Source: Pogonophryne albipinna (Eukaryota > Chordata > Actinopteri > Perciformes > Artedidraconidae). From it: 64,000 nt of DNA. The stretch covers positions 13,257,087 to 13,321,086 of the forward strand of contig CM053256.1 of NCBI GenBank assembly GCA_028583405.1, in the 5' to 3' direction. Of this stretch, positions 49,901 through 59,961 are shown one piece after another (the first letter of the stretch is position 1; each line of letters opens with the position of its first letter). Made by a program: the position numbers and the translations under genes. A model generated the notes under the pieces. The model was not told the DNA's origin. It ran no database searches and saw nothing but the letters and a program-made list of their open reading frames with translations.

Positions 49901-51044
49901 AGACCAAAGTAAAAAAGAAAAGTTAATTTGTAATGCTAGCTTTGTACACTTGCATGAATATGATAGGACTTTACTGATAGCCACACCGCTGCTGTGAGAG
50001 CCAATTATTATAGCATGGATATAACAGCTGTGGCCAATCAGGACTTCAGTGTTCTGCTTGTTTGTTTGTCATATATACATCCTATATTTCCACCAAATAG
50101 CAATGTAAATCAGTCTTTGTCAAACTTTCTCAGGAGATCTCTATGGGATAGAGTATCCAGGTAAGCTTTCTCTAAATGAACCGAAAAACCAATCTCTGTC
50201 TCATATCAAGCGGAAATAAAATCTCTGATGAGCTTTTTTTTGTCTTTTCTAAACAAATGTCCAGGAGAAACCGTGAGAACAGGGAGAGACCTCCCAGGCC
50301 GGAAAAACGGTATGTCAGCCAGTTTGTGTCTAAACTGACAAAGAGAGTAAACCAATGCTGACAGGAAGTAACACTTTTTCTCTCAATACAGGGGGTCCAT
50401 TTGGAGAAGATATTCCCACTAAGAACGCCCAAGAGTGAAATTTCACTTTTCCATGCTTTAAAACGAATTTAAACATGAATTAATATATATAATGTATTAC
50501 CCTTGCAGAAACCAAGGCAACAAGGCGAACCTCAGTGTTGGCTATTCGTAAGTGTGTAATATTCACTAACACATCTCACAGTTTTATTAGTAAGCACGAA
50601 CAAAACCTAATTTGTGCGATTCCCTCCTCCAACAGAAACAACAGCGACTATGTGAGCTGGAACCACAAACAACGCTGTCCATCCCCAAAGACGTGAGTTC
50701 AAACAACACTAACTATTTTAAATAACCTTCCATTTTGTTTCATTTAGTTGTACATTAATTATTTGCTTCATTTTTTTGTCTAGCAACCGGAGACCTCCTC
50801 ACTCTGACAGGCTTTTGGTTAGTATCGTGTAACGCCATGCTTCTTATATTTGGAGAATAGTTAGTTATCTCATCTAACCATTGGGGAAAAACACCAACCA
50901 ATAATTCCATCACAGGATTTTAAACCATCTTCACCTTTTTTTAAACACATTAGGGAGCCACGGAGAACCACTTTGAGACTGTATATTTAATTAAAATGTT
51001 CTTCATATTTGTTGCAGGTTGACGATACGTTTGCCAACTGTTGA
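37045..51044 (+). CDS. Siglec/CD22/MAG-like Ig-superfamily receptor, 679 aa
   Basis: Exons: 37045-37090 (signal), 38405-38782 (V-set), 38881-39168 (C2), 39248-39541 (C2-like), 39684-39719 (linker), 39832-40158 (second V-set), 40264-40560 (C2), 40666-40762 (transmembrane), then tail exons 49764-49811, 50134-50160, 50265-50309, 50509-50547, 50636-50692, 50784-50817, 51018-51044. Every junction has GT/AG and matching phase; the total is 2040 nt with no internal stop. Ig motifs include GSCIVIPCTFTY, STITCSVRHTC, RSCVVIPCSLPY and LTIN-VSCSVAHTC. The transmembrane helix (SAISLIVIIIAAGIGVVFY) has no charge. The tail is Arg/Pro-rich, has YSNN but no ITIM. The canonical Siglec F-strand Arg appears to be Trp and His in the two V-sets, so sialic-acid binding is uncertain. 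It may instead be two adjacent genes. Confidence 0.82.
37218..37980 (+). pseudogene. Decayed V-set plus C2 exon pair of a Siglec-like gene
   Basis: Exon-like 37218-37582 encodes a V-set (TSCVVVPCSFTHPG, NGPFCFRIELA) and 37671-37980 a C2 domain (YAVTCSVKHTCPYDPPKLTW), both with usable splice sites. The V exon is 365 nt, one short of the phase-1 length; the C2 exon is 310 nt, one too long, with a six-C run at its start. An in-frame TGA at 37908-37910 lies just before the LTCYARF strand. It lies in the first coding intron of the live gene. Confidence 0.8.
40921..40974. repeat. (CA)n microsatellite in the Siglec-like intron
   Basis: CA run shortly after the transmembrane exon. Confidence 0.97.
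44110..44270 (+). CDS. THAP domain exon of the transposon
   Basis: Starts MVGCAAFGCSNQSEKGF, giving the first two Cys of the C2CH finger, then FRMYGFPKD and the invariant Trp in RKRWMAMV; donor GTAAGT at 44271. The next exon, from 44401, encodes HFEDDQY, the usual THAP continuation. The expected Cys of the CxxH pair is absent and the two exons join out of frame by one base, so the finger is probably broken. THAP domains bind DNA and in P elements recognise internal sites near the ends. Confidence 0.75.
44854..45724 (+). pseudogene. Coiled-coil/basic C-terminal frame of the THAP element, frameshifted
   Basis: Frame 44874-45230 has acidic repeats (LPGASMSGAD, VPGASQSGVS) and a coiled coil (MRQLRSERLLRKRAERAL) ending in an A-run (about 45198-45208). 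A second frame continues from the A-run to 45723 with YRPSDEVFTLVQNVEQLF and a basic segment (KSQSKKAKKTQQ). One base in the A-run separates the two, so they look like one protein split by a slippage mutation. Function unknown. Confidence 0.6.
45636..45980. repeat. CAG/CCTC-rich minisatellite
   Basis: Irregular tandem units of the type CACCCTCCTCCAGCAGCAG, open in several frames as Gln/Pro/Ser or Ala-rich peptides. It explains the overlapping frames on both strands here. Confidence 0.95.
46941..47002. repeat. AT-rich palindrome, expanded copy
   Basis: Homologue of the 12738-12785 palindrome, again centred on CACGTG, but the right AT arm is longer. It borders both the THAP and the following hAT insertion. 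Confidence 0.9.
47011..47607. mobile_element. hAT-type element, CAGAGTCCTGCA ends
   Basis: 597 bp with inverted ends CAGAGTCCTGCA and TGCAGGACTCTG and 8-bp duplication GTACAGGG (47003-47010, 47608-47615). Sub-terminal GGGTCGGGT repeats occur near both ends. Confidence 0.92.
47788..48185. other. Siglec-like intron, unique sequence
   Basis: Host intron sequence between two transposons; no exon seen. Confidence 0.5.
48194..49559. mobile_element. hAT-type element, CAG(C/T)GACGTGCGGT ends
   Basis: 1366 bp, inverted ends CAGCGACGTGCGGT and ACCGCACGTCACTG, 8-bp duplication CCATGTAG (48186-48193, 49560-49567). Contains an AAT microsatellite (about 48266-48299) and a nested TTAA element at 49133-49474. 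Confidence 0.92.
49133..49474. mobile_element. 342-bp TTAA-type miniature element
   Basis: Begins AGGTGGGGTAGGTAAGTTTG and ends TACCCCGCCACCT, flanked by TTAA (49129-49132, 49475-49478). Inserted in the 48194-49559 hAT. Confidence 0.85.
50392..50424 (+). pseudogene. Decayed tail exon of the Siglec-like gene
   Basis: After acceptor AATACAG the frame reads GSIWRRYSH and then a TAA. It resembles the working exon 50134-50160 (RSLWDRVSR), and where that exon has the donor GTAAGC this one has CTAAGA. Skipping it keeps the frame between 50309 and 50509. Confidence 0.6.
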
Positions 51045-51245
51045 GTCCTTCAAGACATCTAGGATCTAGGAAGCCGTATGTTCTTCCAGGACTATGTCGC
51101 TGTTTTTATTTTATATTCATAAACATATTTTGCAGTATATATCTTTTGTGTGTGGTTGGTCTTTCACTTTAACTTCATTTACTTCATTTAGAGAAAGTGT
51201 ATCTGCTGGCAATTCACTAAATGTGTACATCAGGTAGATAATAAC

Positions 51246-51251
51246 AATAAA
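51246..51251 (+). terminator. Poly(A) signal of the Siglec-like gene
   Basis: AATAAA about 200 nt after the TGA at 51042-51044. Confidence 0.6.
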
Positions 51252-52854
51252 TACTCATTTTTGACTGATTGCAGAGTGCGAATTGATTAATTTCTTCTTA
51301 ACAATTGTGAGAAATGTAGTTGTTAGCAGGAGTCTACAACTATTGTCTTACAATCACTATGAGAACCAGGAACGTCTCAGACTTCTAGGCTTCAGGAAAT
51401 GCATTTGTGCACACCACCACTTTATGAGGGGTGATTTTCCGTACATGGAACATGGATCCACTACTGAAAAAGAAATGCATGTATTTTACCATCACATTAT
51501 CAATCTGATGTTTTGTCTGCTGTCGGATCAAGTGGCCCAACAGTAGGCTGCAAATTATCATTGAAATTATAATAATAAAAAGCATTTGAAGAGTGTATAA
51601 ACTTGATGTTGTAAACACTGATGCCATTAGAGGGAGACACATTGTTCCGAGATGAACAACATGAATTTGCATAAGCCATCAGTGGGTCAGTTGATCACAC
51701 ATGTCTGCTTTTTACTATGACTTCCTGGCAAACTTTTTACGTCACATCATACAGATTAGAAAAAGTTATTTAAATGTTTAAATTCACATCAGTCATTTGT
51801 TTATGTCACAGTTGGACAATTCTTTATATCTGTGCAATTTTTACCAGCTGATATCAAGGACCATCATTACATTATTAGATATCAATAACAATATCTGGCG
51901 AAAGCCTTAACAACTCTAGAAAGGCTAAATGTCCACATTGTAAGTTATGTAATAGTACAACAAATGGCTTTTATGTATGCCAGGAGCTACAGCCATTAGG
52001 TGTTTTATTCTGGCCTGCTAGGCATATCTCATCACAGGATCAATTAATTTCTTAATAGGTTTTGTGGAACAATTTAACTATATATATCTAGGTAGATACA
52101 GAATTCTACACATGCTTCATAAATAGTTTCGGCTGTTTGGTCCAATCATTTTGGAGAAGAAAAACCCTAAAAGGGTTAAAAAAAGAACTGAAAGTTGCCT
52201 CTTGCTGCTGAAATGTAAATGTTTGCAGCCTCTAAGTGTTCACTACAAAAGCCATATTTAACATATTATAAACTGTAAAACTTCATGGATGCCTTCAACC
52301 TCAAATAATACTGTGGTCCTGAAACAGACCTGGATTTCAGAGCAATGACTATAGGCTAACTTTTCCTTGTACCAACTTTTATGGTTTTATGGTGCAAATG
52401 TCTTTTAGAGTCGGAAAAGATTTAAAGCACTCACAGTAAACCCAGAAATACAATCAAAATACACAGCACATTTTAAGACATGTATTTATTGAGACTTCTA
52501 TTATGCAGTAACATCAACATATACTTGAGAATTAAATAGGTTAAATATATCAAAGAAATGTATTTTATAATTTACATGTTTATTTTACATTCCTCGTGTT
52601 TTACCAAAGAAAAAAAAAGAAGCTGTTTCCGTCTGTTCACGACAAAAGTGTCACCGTAGGCAATAGGGATACAAAAATCAAATAGGCCAGTTTAATACTA
52701 TATGAGGCAAGGGATAAATAGGAAATCACAATGTTACTAAATTCGGTATGCTTTGCATTAAACTTTCTCACTCATCGGTTGAAAGGATAAGGGCAGGGGG
52801 GTGAGCACTATGAGGCCATGCAAAGATAATAAGATAATGAGTCATCTCAAAGTG
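51252..52854. other. Spacer between convergent genes
   Basis: AT-rich sequence between the 3' ends of the Siglec-like (+) and uPAR-like (-) genes. Reverse-strand AATAAA motifs near 52484 and 52579 may end the latter. No additional gene seen. Confidence 0.5.
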
Positions 52855-54556
52855 TTATGAGAGCAGGCCCAGAGACAGCAGCGGTGCCATGATGAGCAGA
52901 AGGCCAGCGCTGCTGCTGGCGCTGTTGCAAAGGTCCCCCTCACAGCAGCTGCTATGCCCTTGGCACATCTCCTTAGGGACACACCCCCTCACCGGAATAT
53001 GTTGACCATCCACAGTCACTGAAAGAACAACAAAGAATAATGTTAGAAATCAAGTTGGATTGCATCTATTATAATCACCTCGCATTGCTCTGCGCAGAGG
53101 AAATGTGTGGAACAGGGTTAGATTTCAATGCTGCGGGCCTGTTACCTGACGCTAAGTAACAGAATTCCTGATTCCCCGTGCAGGCTAGGGACGAGGTGCA
53201 CGATTGTCCTACGCACGAGAAGCATGATTTACCATTTCGTTGAGATTGGACGGGTTCTGAAACATAAAACATTGTTCACATTAGGGGATGTAAAATGTGG
53301 CTAAGAGGTGACTGCAATGCACTTTTTTTTTTTTTTTGGTGTTTTTTTCAAAACTTTTGTAAAGAATTATGTTTTTAGAGAAGGTAATTTTATATCAAGA
53401 CTATTACTGGCACAATATCAAATCAGTTGAAACAGGTTATTTTCCTCAAACTGGTTTGTCTTTTCTAACACAATCCTCTTCAAACATGTTGTCTTATATT
53501 CTGATACATGAACTGGCATCAATAATCAATACATACATTAAAAAAAGAAGTTTTATTTTGACATCTGAAAAATGCAACAACCACTAATTGTTTTACATTT
53601 TTAACAACTTTTGCAACAATAAGCCAATTTTAAATGAGAACAGCTCTCAAAGAACATTCTGAAATACCAATAGTGAATGAAAGTAAATTACCAGGGGCAT
53701 TTGCGGAGTTGCAGAGTTTGGTGGTGCAACACGAGCTGGAAATTAAGGTTTGGACGACCCCGAGGTTCAGTGAGCGATTAACACACCGTTCAGGCAAAGC
53801 ACAACCTTTAAAGTTGACATCGTAGACCTTTGAGCCATCTGCAATCGAGAGGAAGTGTTATCTTTGTAAATAAGGCAGAATCCCACAAAGCAGTTTCAAA
53901 ATTAAAAAAGGCACCAAAATTACCTGAATAGGAGACGTGTCTTTCTGAACTGCAGCTCTGTCCAGAGGGGCATTCTATTTTTTAATTTGTGCAGCCGCTA
54001 CCTTGTGAACAATGACATTCCAGGCTGTATGCTGAGAAAACAAAAAACACACAGAAAGGTCAAAATAAATATCCAACAACTCTTTTACAAGGGATGGACA
54101 AAATCATTTTAACACCACAGCAACAGAAATAAAAAAGTGTGATGTTGGATATCAAGCACAGTTCTGACTTGTTTGTTTTACATCTACAATAAAAAAGAAA
54201 ATAATAATAAGAGAGATAAAATAAGATAGTACTTTATTGATCCCAATTTGGGAAATGTTTGTGTTGTAATCTGTGTACAAACAGGTAATGAACAAAGAAT
54301 ATAGCAATAACGTGCAAATCGAACCAACAGGAAAATAGCTAGTAGGATATTGACAGACAAAATTGTTATATGGCATGTAACAAGTGGCCCATGTATGTTA
54401 AAACAATAGTAAAGGTAAGTGAGGTAAAATACAAAATACAAAAATAAAACTACACTACTTGTTTTTTTCTAAGAATAAAAAAAAAAGCTTAAAAGGATAA
54501 ACAAGCGTACCTTGATGGAGAAGCACAGTCCCAAGGATTAGTGTAATGAGATGCAT
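52855..54556 (-). CDS. Ly6/uPAR-like two-domain GPI-anchored protein, possibly inactivated
   Basis: Five phase-1 exons on the minus strand: signal 54556-54511 (MHLITLILGTVLLHQ), domain 1 at 54031-53924 and 53838-53692, domain 2 at 53256-53146 and 53018-52855. Both three-finger domains end in the LU signature (CCTTKLCNS; CCEGDLCNS). The last exon ends in a hydrophobic tail (SAGLLLIMAPLLSLGLLS), a GPI-attachment signal. Two LU domains resemble teleost uPAR-like proteins near PLAUR; these act at the cell surface. The first half of domain 1 has an in-frame TAA after SGCTN, with the frame resuming at ECPSGQSC, so this copy may be a pseudogene unless there is a sequencing error. Confidence 0.78.
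54216..54290. repeat. Dispersed teleost repeat fragment
   Basis: Carries TACTTTATTGATCCCAATTT and the following bases, matching 8465-8530. It lies in the first intron of the uPAR-like gene. Confidence 0.6.
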
Positions 54557-55337
54557 TTTTATGATGGCAGGGTAAATCTGACTCTGACTCTAGGTTGGAT
54601 GTGGTATGGCATTAAGTAGTGCTCATGAGAAGGAGTTGACTTCAAGACCACACCTTCATTCCTGCTATAGAGTCAATAACTGTGATTTCATAAAGGGATC
54701 CATCCATTGTAGTTATCTTTACTTTTAGCTCGCACACAATGAGAGAAACCAACCCTAATACAAAAAGGAGCTCACTAGCATTGTTGTGTCAGCTGACTAA
54801 TTGCCACTGACAGAACTGTGACTGCGAAGAATTCCATGGACGTACATGCTTTATATTACCAATTAAATTAGGCAATATTGATGTAACATTTGTAATAAAG
54901 TGGTGGTCTCATTTAGATTTAGATAGAAAAGACATACCTAATGACAGTGACTGGCCTAATCTCTGAAGAATGTATTTGTTTATCGTATTAATCGTAATAA
55001 TACAGTTGTAATAATAAGAATAATTCTAATTATGATAATAAGCGTAATGAGTGGAAATCTCTTTTATCTTTGTGGCCATCTTAGAGTGTTTCATCAGTGC
55101 AACAATGAAGATAAACTTTAGATTCCTTGCTGATATTAACTAAAGGAAACATATACAGTGAAAAATGCAGTGAACCTGGACAGCTTTGCTGAGCAACAAA
55201 GAAGGGCATTACATTCTTGATGCATGATCTCCAGTAGTAACAACAAAATGTCTTCCTCAAAGGAGTCAGTTAACGCCCAAATCCGCTTAAGAACCATAGA
55301 TGAAACATGTCACACTAGAGTTTTGTTTTGAAACATT
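54557..55337. other. Spacer between uPAR-like gene and smg9
   Basis: Presumed upstream region of the uPAR-like gene (minus strand) and downstream flank of smg9. No gene or clear repeat seen. Confidence 0.5.
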
Positions 55338-55343
55338 TTTATT
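55338..55343 (-). terminator. smg9 poly(A) signal
   Basis: AATAAA on the minus strand, about 400 nt after the smg9 stop codon. Confidence 0.55.
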
Positions 55344-55740
55344 GATGTAAAGAAACACAAATAAAAAAAACAGAAATACATATATTTCCATCTCAGAAAA
55401 ACGTCATCAATAAGCCAAAATTCCCAAAACAACATCACAAAATGTAATTATGTCTTGCAAATAAAAACATATGAAGTGTTGCTTAAAAAGTGGTATTCTC
55501 TTTCTTTCGTACTGCGGAACATGGCAGGGATACACAACTTTCTGACAGAACACCAAGAGTCCGCAGGATTTCATGCCACAAGTCTGCATGAATCACCAAT
55601 GTACAAGCTTCTAGTTTCGATCCTGCCTCCTGTAGGGTGTTGGCCTTCAACTGCAGAGTCACAATTCCATTTACTCACCGAAGTATCAGACAAAACAGCT
55701 GGCAACCGCTAGTGTATAAAACAGCAGTCTGACCCCGGTA

Positions 55741-56744
55741 TTAGCACAGCAGGCGGCTGTACTCAGAGAGGGCCGAGGACTTTTTCACCCCGTCCCAGAT
55801 ACGAGCTGCATAGTGAAACCTGTAAAAACAAAACAGGTTTATACAACGTTTTTGAGATGTCATATTTTAGCATTTTAGCATTATTTCTCAGATTTCTCTT
55901 TGCATAAAATGGAAATAAAAGTGACGTTTGCACCGGCATATAATACAACACACATACATAAAACACAACAGTTAGGCATCCTAAGGTATAACGGTGACTA
56001 AGTTGCAGTCTTGCATATTCATATGTTTTGATCTTCTCTCAGAAGCACTATGGTAGCTGGGCAAAAGTGACTAATGTTCAAAGAGATTTTAGTAAGAAAC
56101 TCAAGCTGAAACACTAAAAGTAAAAGGGACAGTTCCCCTTGATCCCCAGTGGAAATTATATATTAGGCTGGTAGTTAAATAATTAAACAGCATACCAAAA
56201 CCCCTCCTCTCGCAGGCTATGCTGTCAACTTTCAATTCAAGTTGATTATGCCAAAAAAAACACCCTTCATTTCTATGTTTGTGTTGTGTTTATTTGCTGT
56301 TTGATCTCTTCTTTTTTTGTATTACTAGTGTACACATGAGTTATCTTGAACAATAGGGGAGAAAAGAGGAATGTGATGTTTACCAGTTCTTCTCAGTGAG
56401 GATGGTGTGTGACAGCTGACATCGGGGCATGGCCAGTATTTGGCTGCGGAGTTTTGAGACCATGGTGGGGAAGGCAGGATGTCCTTTGTACCCCGGCAGC
56501 AGTGAGAAGAGCGGGTATGTTCCCGTCCCTGAACACAGTACAGCCATCAATTCACATTTTACACAATTTAAAAAGGACAACTGAGTTTTGCTTTATGTGA
56601 AGGGAAATTCTCTCTAACCTGCTTTAGTCAGATTATCCTCCCCATCATTCTCCTGCATAGGAAGGAGGAACATGTTGACTTCAGTAGTCAGATAGTCCTG
56701 CCCCAAGCCAGGGAAGATATTGCAGTCCAGCATGGACAAAGTTC
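55741..56744 (-). CDS. smg9: SMG9 nonsense-mediated decay factor, last three exons (partial)
   Basis: SMG9 is a G-like-domain protein that, with SMG8, binds and regulates the SMG1 kinase in nonsense-mediated mRNA decay. Minus-strand exons 56744-56619, 56528-56384 and 55819-55741 have good splice sites and join in frame. They encode TLSMLDCNIFPGLGQDYL, LFSLLPGYKGHPAFPTM, SKLRSQILAMPRCQLSHTIL, TEKNWFHYAARIWDGVKKSS and EYSRLLC before TAA 55741-55743. This matches the conserved SMG9 C-terminus, from memory of the human protein. Upstream exons would lie past 56745, beyond the DIRS element or outside the window. Confidence 0.88.
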
Positions 56745-57990
56745 CTTAAAACAAAGCACAGGCAATGGCATAAGTCCAGTTGTGACATCACTAAAATCTC
56801 TTCCTATGCACCCTGGTTATCAAATGATTTGCACAAAAGCTGTAGAAGTCATTTGTGAAAGTTGCCTTGAAGCAAACATGTTGTTGTTTTACACAACCCT
56901 TGACTAAGGTGAAATGCGTCTTGGATGTCACTGGTATGGTATGTAGCATGGCCTCCTCTTTTACCATCCCCTTTGTATCTCTTATATGTATTCTACTTGC
57001 ATGAACATGTGAAACTGATTTTTATGTGAAGATGATTTTTCTGTCTTGAGAAGGGGCCTCATTTATAAAAGTTTCATATGCCCAAAAGACAGCGTACATC
57101 CCTTCAAAAATATATTTATCAAAAATACTACTGTGGGATAGTTTGACCCATGCTTAAGAACATAAACTGGAAAAAATAAGAAACTGCAACACCAATGGCA
57201 AAGAATGAAAGGACAGAAAGGGTTTGAAATGGATCTACCATTGTGTAAAATACATTTAAATATTACCTCTGGTGCAAAATCGGATACAAAACCTTGTGTT
57301 TGATAGTGCCTCAGTGAACCAAAACATAGTTGAGGATAATAATACAATCGATAAGATCTATTTTATAATTATTAAACAATGTTAACATGTTATGGAATGC
57401 ATTCTAATACAAATAAATAATAATGTAACGTATAGGACAAATTAGGTTTAAATCAACACTGTTTTCTATACATGTTCGAGGATTTACAATTACATGGTTT
57501 TTGTTATTATATAGCCTATCATGTTGTGTTATAAATTAGGTTTTTTTATTCGTTATTTATTAACGTTTTAAGTGTTATTAAGCTGAAACCCAAATAAAGT
57601 TATTTTTAAGCCTCGCGCCTGCGTGTAGCACACAACAAGGTATGTCAACAAAAACACGATGTGATTGTCACATCACATCATTTATTGCCTCTACTTGTTG
57701 ATGGAGTCGCCGAAAGAGTGTGGACGCACCCTGGGTGCAGGACACGGGCCCCTTCTCATTTCATCAAATCCCCCTCCTCGACTCCTCGACTCCTCGGTCC
57801 TCCGGTAGTGACCCGGAAATGAATTTCAGCGCGCCATGTTGAAGGACATCTAATTTCTCTAAATGCACTTCGAGGACCGAGGATCGAGCATCGAGGAGGC
57901 TCTCTGGAGGAGCTATAACCGAGGATACACTGATGGGTCCTCCATGGTCCTCCACGGCTCTTTCGCGGATCCATTTCCGGGAACAGAGAT
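56745..57990. other. smg9 intron and a repeat split by the DIRS element
   Basis: Up to about 57700 this is AT-rich intronic sequence without exons. From about 57740 GC-rich inverted motifs (CTCCTCGGTCCTCCGG, GAGGACCGAGGATCGAG) resemble 11320-11440. The DIRS element begins directly after GGGAACAGAGAT. Confidence 0.5.
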
Positions 57991-58296
57991 GTTCTCATTC
58001 ATAACACTCTGTTCGATGTCTCACTATGGGATGCGCCTCAACGCGTATGCAAACAGAAGCATCAATCTCATTCTCATTTGTTCTTCCCACGGTAAAGAGG
58101 ACGTTCTCTTTTCTCTCTCACACCAGAGGAGACAGAGATAAAAAAAGGTATTAACACACCAGTTAATATTCTTTAAAGAATAAAATCTACACCGTCGCCT
58201 TTTTTCCTTTCGGACTAACGGCAAGGTTGGATTTTTTTTCAGTAACGTACCTGTTACTAACGTGTCCACTCCACGCCGACACCCCGGCGATCGAAG

Positions 58297-59961
58297 ATGG
58301 ACCCTTCTCTCCCTCACACCAGAGGAGTCAGGGACTCGGAGGCTCGGCTATGCGGCTGCGGGTTTAAGATTTCAGGCACAGACTCACACCAGGTCTGCTC
58401 GTCCTGCCTCGGGCTGGAACACGCCCGGGAGGCTATCGATAACCCCGGCTCGTGCGGGCATTGTACCCGCTTCACCATTAAGAGCCTCCGCCGACGGTTA
58501 GCACGCCAAGCTAGCTTGTCGGGACAGGACCCCCTCATGTCCGCTGATTTGCCGTCCGGCAATCAAGACATGGTGGCGTCCGCCGCAGAGATTGAGCCCC
58601 GCGCTGTGTCAGACTGGGGCTCAACAACAGCGGCAGCCGCTGAACCGGAGCCCCACGCCGTGTCAGGCTGGGACCTGGTGGCGGCAAGAGCCGCGAGAGC
58701 GGAGCCCCGCGCTGTGTCAAGCTGGGGCTCCCAATTGGACCTCACCATGGTTCCACCCGCGGAGGATGTCCTGGAGTTGGACTACATGGAGGACGAAGAG
58801 GATACCTCTGAGTTCCTCCTGTCTGACTCGGATGAGGATGACATCTTCGTTTCATCGGCTCAGGCTGCAAAGCCGGGAGCGATGTCCGCTCCCCCGGGCG
58901 AGAGCACACCAGCTTCGCCCGTCCTAAGCATGGACTTGCAGGCCGTGTGTCAACGCACTGCGTCCAGGCTGGACATCCCATGGCCTGAAGTGGCCAAGGA
59001 GACCTCCAGATCTCGCTACGAGGGGAAGAACTTGCCCCAAGCAGCGAGGACGAAGAGGCAGCTCCTTCCAGTCTTTCCGGAGATGCTGGACGAGGTGTCG
59101 GTCTCGTGGAGAGACCGTCCCTTTAGCAACAAGGCCCCAATCCAGGGTGCCTCCTCCCTGGACTGTGACGGTATGGAGAGGCTCGGCCTGCTCCGCAGGC
59201 CGCCCATGGAACCGCTGGTGGCAGCCCACCTCCAACCGAGGCTGGCTTCGACACCGAGCAGGAACCCCATGCTACCGGCAAAGGCAGACCGGTTCCAGTC
59301 AGCGATGACCGAACGGGCCTATAAAGCCGCAGCTTTGTCCGCCAGGGCACTCAACGTCTCCTCGCTGCTGACCGCCTACCAGGCGGAGCTCTGCGAAGAC
59401 ATGTCGAGCAGACCTGAGCCTGCCGTGTGGGACGAGATCGCAGCGATCACGGACATTTGCCTCCGTGTGCAGCGCTGTGCAGTCCAAGCGACGGGCAAAG
59501 CACTGGGAATGATGGTGGTACAGGAGAGAGCCAGGTGGCTCAACCTGACCAACCTTCCAGACCGGGAAAAAGAGGATGTTCTGGACATGCCTATTGTTCC
59601 CGAGGGCATATTTGGCTCCGCTCTAGCTTCAATGCAGCTGAGGTGCGATTCAAAAAGGAAGGGAGACGAGGCTCTCCAGCTCTGTCTCCCCCGAAGGGTC
59701 CAGCCGCCACCTCCAATGGTCCCGCGGCAGGCCTTCACCCAAGCTGTCTCACGTCCTTCCCGGTTCAAAATACCGAAGCAGAAGAGACCGCAGCCCGTCC
59801 CGGGTCCCCAGCCCAGCCCAGGCACGAGGCAAGAGGGAGCTGGCCAAGAAAATCTCCGGTTCCGGCAGCTGCTGCTCAAGCGCAGCCGACCCAGGTTTTC
59901 AGCCACCAGGCGAGGAAGAAGAAGCAGGCGGCCTGACAGCCTCCTCTCCTCTCCTCGATGA
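58297..59961 (+). CDS. DIRS Gag-like protein (554 aa)
   Basis: First ORF of the DIRS element. It starts with a Cys/His-rich segment (CGCGFKISGTDSHQVCSSC, then CGHC near 53-56), followed by repeated motifs EPRAVSDWGS, EPHAVSGWDL, EPRAVSSWGS and an acidic stretch (DYMEDEEDTSEFLLSDSDED). The C-terminus is basic and Arg-rich. Its TGA overlaps the ATG of the next ORF as ATGA (59958-59961), suggesting stop-and-restart translation. It is presumed to package element RNA. Confidence 0.8.
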   Translation: MDPSLPHTRGVRDSEARLCGCGFKISGTDSHQVCSSCLGLEHAREAIDNPGSCGHCTRFTIKSLRRRLARQASLSGQDPLMSADLPSGNQDMVASAAEIEPRAVSDWGSTTAAAAEPEPHAVSGWDLVAARAARAEPRAVSSWGSQLDLTMVPPAEDVLELDYMEDEEDTSEFLLSDSDEDDIFVSSAQAAKPGAMSAPPGESTPASPVLSMDLQAVCQRTASRLDIPWPEVAKETSRSRYEGKNLPQAARTKRQLLPVFPEMLDEVSVSWRDRPFSNKAPIQGASSLDCDGMERLGLLRRPPMEPLVAAHLQPRLASTPSRNPMLPAKADRFQSAMTERAYKAAALSARALNVSSLLTAYQAELCEDMSSRPEPAVWDEIAAITDICLRVQRCAVQATGKALGMMVVQERARWLNLTNLPDREKEDVLDMPIVPEGIFGSALASMQLRCDSKRKGDEALQLCLPRRVQPPPPMVPRQAFTQAVSRPSRFKIPKQKRPQPVPGPQPSPGTRQEGAGQENLRFRQLLLKRSRPRFSATRRGRRSRRPDSLLSSPR

